Positions 28,101 through 34,394 of a stretch of DNA of 64,000 nt are shown piece after piece. This DNA is from Enoplolaimus lenunculus. Its lineage: Eukaryota > Nematoda > Enoplea > Enoplida > Thoracostomopsidae. A program made the translations under genes and the position numbers. The notes under the pieces are model-generated. The model ran no database searches and had not been told where the DNA came from. It was given only the letters and a program-made list of their open reading frames with translations. The stretch lies in contig JASANG010001256.1 in the NCBI GenBank assembly GCA_030248215.1, forward strand, positions 1 through 64,000. Reading direction: 5' to 3'. How positions within the stretch are numbered: the stretch's first letter is position 1; every line of letters begins with the position of its first letter.

Positions 28101-28984
28101 AATTAGGATGGACTGTACTTATCGTATCGGTGAGAAAGTCAAAAAATAGTTTTTTCATTAATTGATATGCTGTACCACGACATTAAAATGGTCAAAAATA
28201 TAGTACCATTCTTCCCCTTTTATCGCTGAGTATCCGAGCATGTGGGTTTACTTTCCTGTGGCTTAATTGAATTGATTGCAAACGTACTGTAGTGACTCGA
28301 ACAAGACAGGGGGTAATAAAAAGTGGGACCCCATTGTGAGTCCCAATCAATTGAAGTCCGTGTTCCTAAAAAGAATGCGTAACGAATAGAGTCCCTAAAC
28401 CTTAATTAGAATCTATAAATGTCACTTTTCCCTAATTGAATCGCATAAATGACTCCAGGACACAATAAAGTTGAGCTCGAAACTTTAAAGCATACTTAAG
28501 TTTTGGAAGTACATTCCAAAGAATAACTTTGTATCATCGCTAAAACCTTTTAATACAAGATAAACGTTTATTCTTTTGGAAAGGTTATGAAAAAGTTTAA
28601 CGCAAATCATTTGTTTGGCAAAGCCAACTATATTACACACATGACCAGACATCATCTATTTTACGTTATAAGGATCTCACAGTAAAAAAACAGAACCGCA
28701 TTCATTAGAACCGCGACACAAACTGGCTAATGTAAATTAGGCTTTAAATAAAAATTGCAAATATTTTGCAGTTGTACATGCCCACATACTTACACTGGCG
28801 AGCGATGCGAAATTGGTTTGTCTGAATTCAACTCAACGCAATCCGGATCCACCGTTGAAATCGCCAGCGAAGAAACGTCAAGTTATCCATCAGTGTCTAC
28901 TCATTCAAGTATAATAGTTGAAACAAACACAAATGCTACAACAACAACAACAACAACGACGACGACGACAACAACAACAACAGC

Positions 28985-29046
<62 letters not shown>

Positions 29047-29058
29047 GAACACCACCAC

Positions 29059-29089
<31 letters not shown>

Positions 29090-29147
29090 GACGACGACAA
29101 CAACAACAACGACGACAACAACAACAACAACAACAACAACGACGACG

Positions 29148-29178
<31 letters not shown>

Positions 29179-29186
29179 CGACGACG

Positions 29187-29237
<51 letters not shown>

Positions 29238-29483
29238 GAAGCAACACCAACTAGTAGTGCTGTGCCTAGTCATTCATCCTCGAAAACAAGCGCAATCGTT
29301 GGCGGTGTCTTTGGAGCGCTGTTGATCCTAGCGTCGCTTGCTGGTTGCTTGTTCGCATGGCGTTACGTCAGACGAAGCCGAAAATTAAGAGGAAAGTATA
29401 ATCCGGCGAAAGAAGAAATCGCAAACGGAGCCGGTTTTCCTGTACCGCTACAGCCGATGGATAGGGAAGAACGGTTGATTTGA
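945..29483 (+). CDS. crb: crumbs homologue, 3' part of gene (5 exons, 5' end outside window)
   Basis: Spliced exons 945-1133, 23707-23739, 25104-25250, 26009-27116 and 28772-29483 give 728 residues plus a partial first codon and a TGA stop. Junction phases are 1, 1, 1 and 2, all compatible. Domains in order: a laminin-G-like region (exons 1-3 and the start of exon 4), a Ser/Thr/Asn-rich linker of roughly 190 residues, three six-cysteine EGF-like domains (the last split by the phase-2 intron), a nearly pure Thr stalk, one hydrophobic membrane segment, then a cytoplasmic tail of about 37 residues. The tail has the Crumbs signature: a FERM-binding motif (RGKYNPAKEE, pattern GxYxPxxxE) and the C-terminal PDZ ligand EERLI. 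Known Crumbs proteins are apical polarity determinants that bind Pals1/Stardust, Par-6 and FERM proteins through this tail. Identity rests on the tail plus domain order; the laminin-G part alone is weak. Upstream EGF and laminin-G exons must lie left of the window. Confidence 0.86.
1461..1515 (+). other. tRNA-like SINE relic (A and B box-like words)
   Basis: GGCAGTGGTACAGTATTCGC resembles a pol III A box region and GAATTCGATCCCC a B box, at tRNA-like spacing. It does not form a convincing cloverleaf. Probably a degraded tRNA-derived SINE head in the first crb intron. Confidence 0.3.
2193..2627. mobile_element. MITE family H1 (hAT-like) interrupted by family E MITE
   Basis: The left half begins GGCTAATGTATAGAACAGG with CTAAGCCTAAG words; the right half ends AACGTTCCACCCCTGATC then TTTACATGGGCC. 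A different MITE with CCCGTATTCTCAA and TTGGGAATATGGG ends occupies about 2269-2479, so it inserted into an existing H1 copy. A second E copy lies at 42311-42530. Confidence 0.75.
2974..3184. mobile_element. MITE family C1, diverged copy
   Basis: Same inverted layout as 615-818, with ACACAGCAAAAAATG at the left and TTTTTTTACAGTG at the right. Confidence 0.75.
3386..3547. mobile_element. MITE family P (GGCCCGTAGCC ends)
   Basis: Left end ACCCGTAGCCAGCTC and right end TGGCTACGGGCCTG, with a G/C-homopolymer body (AGGGAGGGCT and AGGGGGGGCA words). Same family as 42833-42999 and several others. Confidence 0.8.
4186..6020. repeat. 75-bp satellite array, about 24 copies, hairpin-forming
   Basis: The unit length is exactly 75 bp in the regular part (CCATAAGTCGG starts at 4401 and 4476), with variant units near 4640-4690, 5590-5620 and 5680-5730. 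Each unit contains CCATAAG/CTTATGG with a 7-nt loop, and GACTGC/GCAGTC enclosing GGGACC/GGTCC. Because 75 is divisible by 3 all frames stay open, giving long false ORFs on both strands. No gene here. It sits in the large first crb intron. Confidence 0.95.
6168..6312. mobile_element. MITE family H1 (hAT-like)
   Basis: Contains GGCGGAACGTTTTTTCTGCGG at the left and GTTACGGTCCTGTTCTATAA at the right, with TTTAGGCTTAGG inside; the orientation is opposite to the 2193 copy. Confidence 0.7.
7108..7508. mobile_element. MITE family H2 with internal 41-bp tandem expansion
   Basis: Ends TGCTTTAAGGGGCGTCC and GCCTCTTAAAGTAACATTGGCC identify family H2. The interior has expanded to about seven copies of a 41-bp unit (TTTTTGCAACGGTTATGC then TTAGGATTAGGCTTAGG) at 7178-7475. 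Confidence 0.8.
7598..7769. mobile_element. MITE family H1 (hAT-like)
   Basis: GGCCCAAGTATAGAACAGGG at the left pairs with CCTGTTCTATACATGGGCC at the right; CCTAAGCCTAAGCG inside. Confidence 0.85.
8204..8530. mobile_element. MITE family P interrupted by family T MITE
   Basis: The P ends (GCCCGTAGCCAAATTACC at about 8205 and TTTGGCTACGGGCCC at the right) are split by a T element (GTAGTGACTCGAATAAG to TTATTCAGGTCACTACAG, about 8235-8407). P sequence resumes directly after it. Confidence 0.8.
8886..9020. mobile_element. MITE family H1 (short copy)
   Basis: CCAATGTATAGAACAGGGC to CACTGATTTGTAAATGGGCC, with the usual GTCTAAAGCTTAAAGC and GTCCCACAGAAAAACGTTC words. Confidence 0.8.
9021..10004. 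other. no gene seen; scattered repeat fragments
   Basis: About 9480-9620 holds CGCGGGTAAA-type palindromic words shared with 44850-45310 (ACCCACGGG / CCCGCGGGT). About 9700-9750 is a family E end (TGATAGATGCTACACACATTT). Nothing coding was recognised. Confidence 0.5.
10005..10130. mobile_element. MITE family C1, left half only
   Basis: Starts CACTGCAAAAAATAGTG and shows the family's GAGTCAAATTCGACTC words, then stops; the right terminus is missing. Confidence 0.7.
10150..10885. mobile_element. cluster of P and H1 MITEs
   Basis: Partial P at about 10152-10260; H1 at about 10411-10560 (GATCAGGGGCAACGTTTTC to CACTGTTCTGTACATTGGCCC); P at about 10713-10885 in inverse orientation (CCCGTAGCCAACCG to TGGCTAGGGGCCTG). 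Confidence 0.65.
10673..12336 (+). repeat. segment A, copy 1 of large duplicated structure
   Basis: This segment is repeated in direct orientation at about 16977-18412 and in part as an inverted copy at 15822-16745. Inside are an H2 MITE (11090-11272), a T MITE (11456-11727), a G MITE (11887-11998) and a P MITE (12063-12200), all present in the other copies, so the duplication came after these insertions. No gene seen. Confidence 0.85.
12337..15821 (+). repeat. segment B, left inverted arm
   Basis: It is matched in reverse orientation by 18413-22024 over almost its whole length. Examples: AGTAGGCACTTTCTCCGAC at the left edge versus GTCGGAGAAATTGCCTACT at 22024, and the short ORF at 13868 versus 20408. 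The inner half carries the 51-bp AT-rich array. No protein of recognisable family is encoded in any frame. Confidence 0.9.
14850..15765. repeat. 51-bp AT-rich tandem array (left copy)
   Basis: Roughly 18 units of 51 bp with core AATGGGTTTGAAAATTCAAA. As 51 is divisible by 3, open frames persist and code a 17-residue repeat that is not a gene. Confidence 0.95.
15822..16745 (-). repeat. segment A', partial inverted copy of A
   Basis: Reverse complement of about 17447-18412 and of the corresponding part of copy 1. It contains the T MITE (about 16388-16650) and a G MITE (16140-16230, shortened). Similarity stops near TTATAAATCTGATGT at 16745. Confidence 0.85.
16977..18412 (+). repeat. segment A, copy 2
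   Basis: Direct repeat of 10673-12336. Between about 17700 and 18080 most differences from copy 1 are 1-2-base losses (for example TCGCTACG for TCGCTCACG, CCTCGTATC for CCTCTGTATC), a pattern more like sequencing or assembly error than point mutation. Confidence 0.85.
18413..22024 (-). repeat. segment B', right inverted arm
   Basis: Inverted copy of 12337-15821, ending at TTGCCTACT. It ends without the A' copy that would be expected on its right; the next sequence is a T MITE remnant. Confidence 0.9.
18470..19410. repeat. 51-bp AT-rich tandem array (right copy)
   Basis: Same unit as the 14850 array, in reverse orientation, with a few units shortened or fused (about 18620-18650 and 19195-19215). 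Confidence 0.95.
22025..22800. other. T MITE fragment and AT-rich sequence, no gene
   Basis: About 22021-22210 is the outer third of a T element (TGTAGTGACCCGAATACGAGG). The remaining 600 bp is AT-rich with many TTAAGCTT and TTTAAGTTTA words and no recognisable gene. Confidence 0.55.
22800..22938. mobile_element. MITE family P, diverged
   Basis: GGCCCGGAGCCGGCTCACCTTGC at the left; GGATAGGGGCCGGC at the right, with the GGGGGGCTAAGCC interior. Confidence 0.65.
23120..23578. mobile_element. MITE family T
   Basis: Left end GACCCTATTAAGAGGGGGC, right end TTATTCAGGTCACTACAG. It contains the family words GAGTCCCAATCAATA and AATAAATAACAGTCCG. It ends 130 bp before the crb micro-exon. Confidence 0.7.
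23707..23739 (+). CDS. crb: crb micro-exon, 33 nt
   Basis: The exon is flanked by TGTTTCAG and GTAAGT, phase 1 at both ends. It encodes G-S-I-F-V-L-I-N-S-H-G and links the 945-1133 exon to the 25104-25250 exon in frame. It is far too short to be found as an open reading frame. Confidence 0.6.
23990..24045 (+). other. tRNA-like SINE relic
   Basis: TAGCTGAGTGACGATTG resembles an A box and AGGGTTCGAATATT a B box, about 35 bp apart. No intact cloverleaf. Intronic in crb. Confidence 0.3.
24850..25019. mobile_element. MITE family H1 with perfect 8-bp target duplication
   Basis: GGCCAATGTAAAGAACAGG to TGATCTTTACATGGGTC, flanked on both sides by GTTTCAAC. The 8-bp duplication supports a hAT-type transposase. 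Interior CCTAAGCCTAAGCG. It lies in a crb intron, 85 bp before an exon. Confidence 0.9.
25104..25250 (+). CDS. crb: crb exon, laminin-G-like middle
   Basis: This 147-nt exon lies between TTATTTCAG and GTAAGA, phase 1 at both ends. It encodes the run DVNKDSTKVRFNYELSDDKL, followed by a W-C pair and acidic turns, consistent with laminin-G beta strands. It ends W-I-I and joins to D-Q-Y-T-G-C-V-S of the next exon, where the GC(V/I) near the end of a laminin-G domain is typical. Confidence 0.72.
25270..25583. mobile_element. putative MITE with AAGAGTATGCAA ends
   Basis: AAGAGTATGCAACTC near 25271 and TTGCATACTCTTA near 25570 are inverted ends about 310 bp apart, with a moderately GC-rich interior. 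Only one copy seen in this window. Confidence 0.45.
25610..25790. mobile_element. repeat family Q (GCGGATCCAGAAATTT), copy
   Basis: Shares ordered words (ATCAGAAAATTTTC, AACGTTTGCCAG, AGAAATTTCTGGATCCGC) with 13270-13535, 20755-21010 and 56068-56345. Confidence 0.6.
26009..27116 (+). CDS. crb: crb exon: end of laminin-G, linker, EGF-like 1, 2 and part of 3
   Basis: The 1108-nt exon runs from TGTTTCAG to GTAAGT. The first 35 residues close the laminin-G-like domain (YTGCVSELIINANKMTC). A long linker rich in Ser, Thr, Asn and Gln follows. EGF-like domain 1 starts at STCTPDTC and ends at a cysteine after NDNVSMPG; domain 2 starts at KLDCSSS; domain 3 starts at DPCVPQG and continues in the next exon. 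The exon ends in phase 2 after GAAGCAAA, so the in-frame TAA at 27118 is intronic. Confidence 0.85.
27145..27628. mobile_element. MITE family T, full length
   Basis: CTGTAGCGATCCGAATAAG to TTTCGGATCACTACAG, about 480 bp, with a 48-bp internal duplication (CTAATTAGGGTCCATGAAGG). It starts 28 bp after a crb splice donor. Confidence 0.85.
28290..28530. mobile_element. MITE family T, left half
   Basis: TGTAGTGACTCGAACAAGAC followed by the family body up to TTTTGGAAGTACATT. The right end is missing. It lies in the last crb intron. Confidence 0.7.
28772..29483 (+). CDS. crb: crb last exon: EGF end, poly-Thr stalk, TM, FERM/PDZ tail
   Basis: Acceptor ATTTTGCAG at 28771; the first base completes Asn. 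CTCPHTYTGERC closes EGF-like domain 3. A Ser-rich piece is followed by a threonine run of roughly 110 residues coded almost wholly by ACA and ACG, with a few Ala, Arg and Pro interruptions; it should act as an O-glycosylated mucin-like stalk. SSKTSAIVGGVFGALLILAS and the next few residues form the membrane segment, followed by basic residues (RRSRK), the FERM-binding motif and terminal EERLI. The stop at 29481-29483 is directly after the PDZ ligand, as in all Crumbs proteins. Confidence 0.92.
28938..29237 (+). repeat. (ACA/ACG)n trinucleotide array coding poly-Thr in crb
   Basis: About 300 bp of ACA/CAA-type trinucleotide repeat with clusters of ACG. It is in frame with the crb exon and gives poly-Thr. 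The other frames give poly-Gln and poly-Asn/Arg or, on the other strand, poly-Cys, Leu or Val, which explains several long false ORFs here. Three-base units mean length changes keep the frame. Confidence 0.95.
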
Positions 29484-29689
29484 CCAGAGGATGCAAGAAG
29501 TTCAGTGCCAGAAGGGCGCCATGGCTGTTTTGGAGTAAAGATGATGGGTGTTGAATCGTTGTGCCTTCTAGGATGCTAATGGTTCAAATAAGGATTATTG
29601 AGGACAGGTAATTGTAAGACGTAGTCGGTGTGTCTTATAGAGGTTATGCGTGATCCACAATATTTCGCGTACACCGTGTGGAAAAATGT

Positions 29690-30240
29690 ATTGGCTTTTA
29701 TGGTGACGTCCAATATTTGAGTGCGTCAGTAGTGTATCCCAATAACGCTGATATTAATGGAATTGTAGCGAAAAAGTTGTATTTTGTGTATGTTTGCTGA
29801 GGTAATTCTGTGGTTTAAGATCGATGTATAAAATTGCATTTTGTGTTTTTATTAACGTTAAAACTGGTGAAATTTGACCAATTTGTATCCGGCGGATTGC
29901 GGACGGCGTAACGATCCACGTTCACGCTTGGATACAGTGGTTACTGTAATATTAATTGAAATACAGATGCAGTTTTACACCGATTTTTAGGCCACTGAAT
30001 ACGTTAGCTAAAAAGCGCAAAACGCACCTTTGTATGTTAGCTAAGGTATTTAGTGGGTTAAGATCGATGTAGGATTGCATCGACAGTAGAATTAACGTTA
30101 ACGTCTGAGGTAATTGGACAATTTGTGTCTTGCGGGCTGGGGTCGATATGGCGATCCAGGAGTTAAGTTTATGCTTAGATACATTAATGTGAATATTGTA
30201 ATGTTCAACTAATTAAAATAACATGGTGCTTGTTAGTACA
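29690..30240. repeat. diverged ~230-bp tandem duplication downstream of crb
   Basis: Blocks beginning near 29799 and 30031 share ordered similarity (TTAAGATCGATGTA, then a conserved region with AATTTGT and GCGATCCA-like words, then GAATATTGTAAT-like ends). It lies in the probable 3' UTR or downstream region of crb. No gene seen here. Confidence 0.5.
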
Positions 30241-30283
30241 AATTGAAAATAATCACAGAGAACACTTTTAAACACATCGGCCA

Positions 30284-30540
30284 AAGAACAGGGGCGGATC
30301 AGTATTATACGCATATTCCTAAGCCTAAGCCGAAGTCTAAGCCTAAACCTAAGCGTAAGAATGAGCATATTCCTAAGCCTAAACTTAAGCGTAAGAATGA
30401 GTTTATACCTAAGCTTTGGCCTAAGCGTAAGAATGAGTTTATTTGTAAGCCTAAGTCAAGCAACGAAATAGTCTAAAGCTTAAGCTTACTCTATTATAGT
30501 CCAATAGAAAAACGTTCCGCCCCTGATATTTACATGGGCC
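30284..30540. mobile_element. MITE family H1 with expanded CCTAAG array
   Basis: GGCCAAAGAACAGGGGCGG to CCTGATATTTACATGGGCC, with near-matching 8-bp flanks (AACACATC and AACCCATC). The inner CCTAAGCCTAAG and CGTAAGAATGAG words are repeated several times. Confidence 0.85.
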
Positions 30541-30827
30541 AACCCATCAAACAAGATGTAAATTCATATTTTTAAAGTTCCGACTCGTCTCAACTGAACC
30601 AAGCAAATCGGTGGCGAATTGCAGGAATACAGACTTGAATCCTTGTTTTAACCTTTGTATCCATGGAATCCTTTTTAATCGGATGCTTTTGAGTACCAGA
30701 AGGTGTACTAACTTATGCTTTGAAATATAGCATAAAACAAAGATAATTAGTGATTTATTTATTTTTATTGTATATTGTTTATGAGTTGGTATTCTGAACA
30801 CATATTTGGATTGGTTCATACGGCGTT

Positions 30828-30960
30828 AGATCCGGACTCACAGCCAAGAGGGGACTAAGGGGTCTCAGCCTCTAATATCACAACCTTCTAGAAAATTTTC
30901 AACTTCGCTCGCCTGTAAGTCATTAGTGTAGCAAGGTGAGCTGACTACGGGTCTGGTTAG
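30828..30960. mobile_element. MITE family P, diverged
   Basis: ACAGCCAAGAGGGGACTAAGGGG to GTGAGCTGACTACGGGTCTGG, inverse orientation relative to 3386. Confidence 0.5.
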
Positions 30961-31317
30961 AATCAGCAATTAAGGTTTAGGTTTTGTTTAAACTTTGATA
31001 ATCCAGTGCTTATTGCTTGAGATATTTTCTTTACAAGAACAGTTTGTTCACTGCAAAAAATGGTGTGTCAAATTGACTCTCTCTAAAGTAGGCTAAGGTC
31101 TTATTTTGGTACTTAAATTGTTCATCCCTTTTTTAGCTGCGAAATCAAAACGTCTGCTTTATAAATAATTGTACTATTTTTGTTTTCTATTTATCATTTT
31201 TGTCAAGTTATGCTCAATAAATATTCAAGACTTAAAGTCAATTTTGCAGCTTTAACGCTTCGACTGTTCAAAGTTCGATTCGTATGAGAAAGACAAATGT
31301 TTATCTATAGAAAATTT

Positions 31318-31690
31318 TCGTTTTGATTGGGTATCACCGGACGTATGCCTCCGGTTCCGGCAGAAAATCGACCTTCGGTTCCGGTAAAATTTGCACCGGA
31401 GGTTCCGGTAAATTTCAGTAGTAAAATTTCACAAAATTTATTTGTTTTGTGCGTTTTGCCGTCACTTTTGGTACAATTATAAAAAAAATATTTGGCGAGA
31501 TTTTGTAAAAACAATAAGCGTAAAACGGAAAAATTTAACAACACCGTACAGATATTTGCTAAAATTAACGAATTAAACATCATTTTAACTACTTAATTTC
31601 GCCTCACCTCCAGCGCCGACAAGTTTTGTTTACCTTTGGCTCCGATATTTTTGACTTCCGCGTGCATCCTGGTCAATCAGTTTGCCTCTA
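31318..31690. repeat. CCGG-rich repeat family (CCGGTTCCGG / CCGGAGCCGG ends)
   Basis: Starts with GCCTCCGGTTCCGGCAG and ends near CTTTGGCTCCGATATTTTTG. Middle words TTTGTTTTGTGCGTTTTGCC and ACAAAATTTATTTG recur in the copies at 40595-40930, 55640-55945 and 63410-63720. Confidence 0.7.
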
Positions 31691-31867
31691 GGAATCATGG
31701 GGAAGAATAAAGCTCAAAAAGTTCGAGAAATGATAAATTTATATGAAATCCTTAAAAATTTATCAAAATGAAACTTTATTAGCACAGATATAAATATGGA
31801 TTTCTGACGTAACAATTGTTTGAATATTGGATACTTAAATTTTGCTGACTTCTGGAGAGTACGTTAT

Positions 31868-31985
31868 TATTTTGGCCCATCTAAAGATCACGAGCGGAGA
31901 GACTTAAATATAACCTCATTTTTACGCTTCGGCTTAGGAATATGCTTACACCACTTTTATGGTCCTATTCTATACAGTGGTCTAA
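31868..31985. mobile_element. MITE family H1, decayed copy
   Basis: GGCCCATCTAAAGATCACGAGC at the left and TATGGTCCTATTCTATACAGTGG at the right, with a single TTCGGCTTAGGAATATGC. Confidence 0.6.
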
Positions 31986-32288
31986 TTTTCAAATTTTTGC
32001 ATGTATATACAGTCGAGAAATTTCAAAATTTGTCTTTTATGAATTTAAGACTTTGTTTCGTTGATACTTTATGATTGAAAAACAATCTGATTAAGTATTT
32101 TTGAAGATTTCGTTGCATTTGAACAACTCTTGTTGCGATTTCTGTTACAGCTTGTTGATTGCAAAAACTGTTATTAATATTACCACAAATGTGTCCGTCT
32201 GTTGATTTTCAGATGTAAGCTTCAAGAGTTCGCAACCACAACGACTTAGGTTAAGGCAGATCAACATATGAAGTTCGGTGGCACTAAG

Positions 32289-32475
32289 GCCAATGTTACT
32301 TTTAGGTCCGTAACAGTAGATTAAGCAGATTCCCAAGCCTATGCCTAAAGCCTTAAGCGTTGCAATAGTGTGTTCCTAAGTCTAAGCCTAAGCAAAAAAT
32401 ATAATCTAAAATCTAAACCTACGCTTTTACAGGTAGGTTCACCAATAACTTGGACGCCCATAAACGTAACATGGG
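32289..32475. mobile_element. MITE family H2
   Basis: GGCCAATGTTACTTTTAGG to AAACGTAACATGGGCC, with the family words GTAACAGTAGATTAAGC and ATAATCTAAAATC. It ends 60 bp beyond the FF fusogen stop codon, so it probably lies in that gene's 3' UTR. Confidence 0.85.
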
Positions 32476-32534
32476 CCGGTACATGACTCGAAAGGATTCA
32501 GAGAACCCACAAAAATTCGCACCCTGTCACACAT

Positions 32535-34394
32535 TCATACCCGGTCACACTTTGATTTCACCGCAGTATTCTCAGCAGATGGAGGTGTGACGGTCAAAAT
32601 ACAACAGCGAACCAGAGGAACAACAACTCTGTGACAACAGCCAACAACAACAACCAACAACAACAAATATACGATCGCTTGGAAAACAACTGCCACCCCT
32701 AGGCTCAACGAGCCTACCTCAGAAAACCAAGCGGTTGGATTAAAAAGATTACCAACCCAGCTTATCCAACCAGATTCAGGGTCGATATTACAACCAGGAC
32801 AATTGCCTTTAGTCCGAAGAAACGTTTGACTGAGTGCAAATTTTGTCATAGGTTCAGAGTGGTAAGACGCCATTTTACACAGTAGACTACGTGGACTTCG
32901 TAACGGATGCAGGCATGTGTACCTGGCGCTGGAAATATGAGTTGGTAGCGGTAGGATTTCGGTGTAATTTTTAGAAAAAGGCAAATTTGTACTTATCGAC
33001 AGTTCCACGTCGACGTCATGGCTAGAAGCATCTTTATAGATCAACAGTAAAAAGTGTCCATAAGCGTCCCGTAGGGTCACATTTATAAACCGATTTGAAT
33101 GAGAATCCAGCCGTATCACAGCTTTGAAATCAATTACATAGCTAGCGTGCAAATGGGTGATGACGTTTAGTTTTTGTCGAAGCGCTAAGTCTAATTTCAG
33201 AGTAGGTGCACTAACTTTACTATGAACCAGTGTTAATTGTCGGCCGTGTTCGCCTGTAGGGATAGGCGTTCCTTCTTTAGGATTCGTTGGAGTATGTCGC
33301 GAGTTTAGACGAACATCTAAAATGAACTTTTCACGTTCTAGCACTTTGTAGCCTAAAAATGGGATAGAGTCGTAAGCCCCGGAGCTGTTTCTGAGGACGC
33401 GGACCTGAGGATTGATTTGATAACGGTCTTCAAATTTTTGGGCCTGACAGTTGATCACTAATGGCTTATGAACGCTATGTAGGGTAACCAAAGGATCCCC
33501 TACATCAAGGACTCGTGAAAATCCCAAATCAGCTCGGAACCGTAGCCAGCCCAGCTTGTTCACGTCACGCTCATGAAGACTATTCACCAAACCCGGGTTT
33601 TCGAGCAAATCTACAGTTGAATTTAAATTTAAATCCGGATATGAAATTTTAAAATAATAATAAAACGTCGGTTGTAAACTGTATCGTGGCTTATTCGAGT
33701 CGGCAAACACAAAGACGTCGGCGACATTTTCGTATCCGTTTAAATGTAAATAATTCCCACGGTATGGCAATATTTTACGTTGATAATTTCGAAATAAACT
33801 CCATTTTCGATTGACGAACGCAAATATTTCAACTGAAATTTCAACTTCCGGGCTTGGTTGACCTAAACTGATCGCTCGGAGCCGCAAATTTTCATAAGCT
33901 TTGACCCAAATTTGGCAACATAACTTTGCTGGACCACTAAGTGCACAACCAACACTATGTTCGTACATATGTACTCGAGAGACACAAATTTCATTCCCAG
34001 ACATCGTATCGTCGCTCCAGACATTTTTCCCACGCTTCGTCTGAGTTGAAGACATCGCACCAGTATCCCAGACGTTTTTCCCACGCCTCGACAACGAGGC
34101 ACACTGTTGACGATCGTATTCGTGAGAACAAAATTCGTCAGATTTTGGACAATCACATTGACATTCTGAAAATAGTTCAGGAATACCAAAATCGTAGCTG
34201 TGTCGGACTGGGTAATGCTGAGAAAATGACGAGTATTGAATGGCGTAAAACAATGACGTCACGGATGCGTCGGGTGATTTTGGCTCAGATTCAATATTTA
34301 TTGAGTTGTTTGCCAAGCTGGATGTATTCAGGGTGTCAGTGAACTGGTTGTGCTGCTGGGTGTCGGAATTGGCATTCACAGGGACCATATCGAC
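32535..34394 (-). CDS. eff-1-like: FF fusogen exon 2 (ectodomain, TM, tail)
   Basis: A single 1860-nt exon codes nearly the whole ectodomain, the membrane anchor and the short tail. The acceptor is TTTGTAATTTCAG at 34395. Several N-glycosylation sequons are visible (for example NYT, NVT, NSS, NST). The run of V, L and C in the anchor (QAIVYLLLLVVVVGCC) is followed by HRVVVPLVRCC, a strongly conserved position in the family. Confidence 0.92.
   Translation of the reverse strand, partial: VDMVPVNANSDTQQHNQFTDTLNTSSLANNSINIESEPKSPDASVTSLFYAIQYSSFSQHYPVRHSYDFGIPELFSECQCDCPKSDEFCSHEYDRQQCASLSRRGKNVWDTGAMSSTQTKRGKNVWSDDTMSGNEICVSRVHMYEHSVGCALSGPAKLCCQIWVKAYENLRLRAISLGQPSPEVEISVEIFAFVNRKWSLFRNYQRKILPYRGNYLHLNGYENVADVFVFADSNKPRYSLQPTFYYYFKISYPDLNLNSTVDLLENPGLVNSLHERDVNKLGWLRFRADLGFSRVLDVGDPLVTLHSVHKPLVINCQAQKFEDRYQINPQVRVLRNSSGAYDSIPFLGYKVLEREKFILDVRLNSRHTPTNPKEGTPIPTGEHGRQLTLVHSKVSAPTLKLDLALRQKLNVITHLHASYVIDFKAVIRLDSHSNRFINVTLRDAYGHFLLLIYKDASSHDVDVELSISTNLPFSKNYTEILPLPTHISSARYTCLHPLRSPRSLLCKMASYHSEPMTKFALSQTFLRTKGNCPGCNIDPESGWISWVGNLFNPTAWFSEVGSLSLGVAVVFQAIVYLLLLVVVVGCCHRVVVPLVRCCILTVTPPSAENTAVKSKCDRV

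Noticed and set aside
28905-29325. Poly-Gln, poly-Cys and poly-Leu ORFs over the ACA/ACG array
   Set aside because: They are other frames or the antisense of the crb poly-Thr coding region, which has EGF and TM sequence continuous on both sides.
30305-30460. True telomere or chromosome end from TTAGGC-type repeats
   Set aside because: The hexamers are short, imperfect, in both orientations and always inside MITEs with terminal inverted repeats.
33863-34342. ORFs of 108 and 133 codons overlapping the FF fusogen
   Set aside because: They are out-of-frame or opposite-strand shadows of the conserved FF exon.
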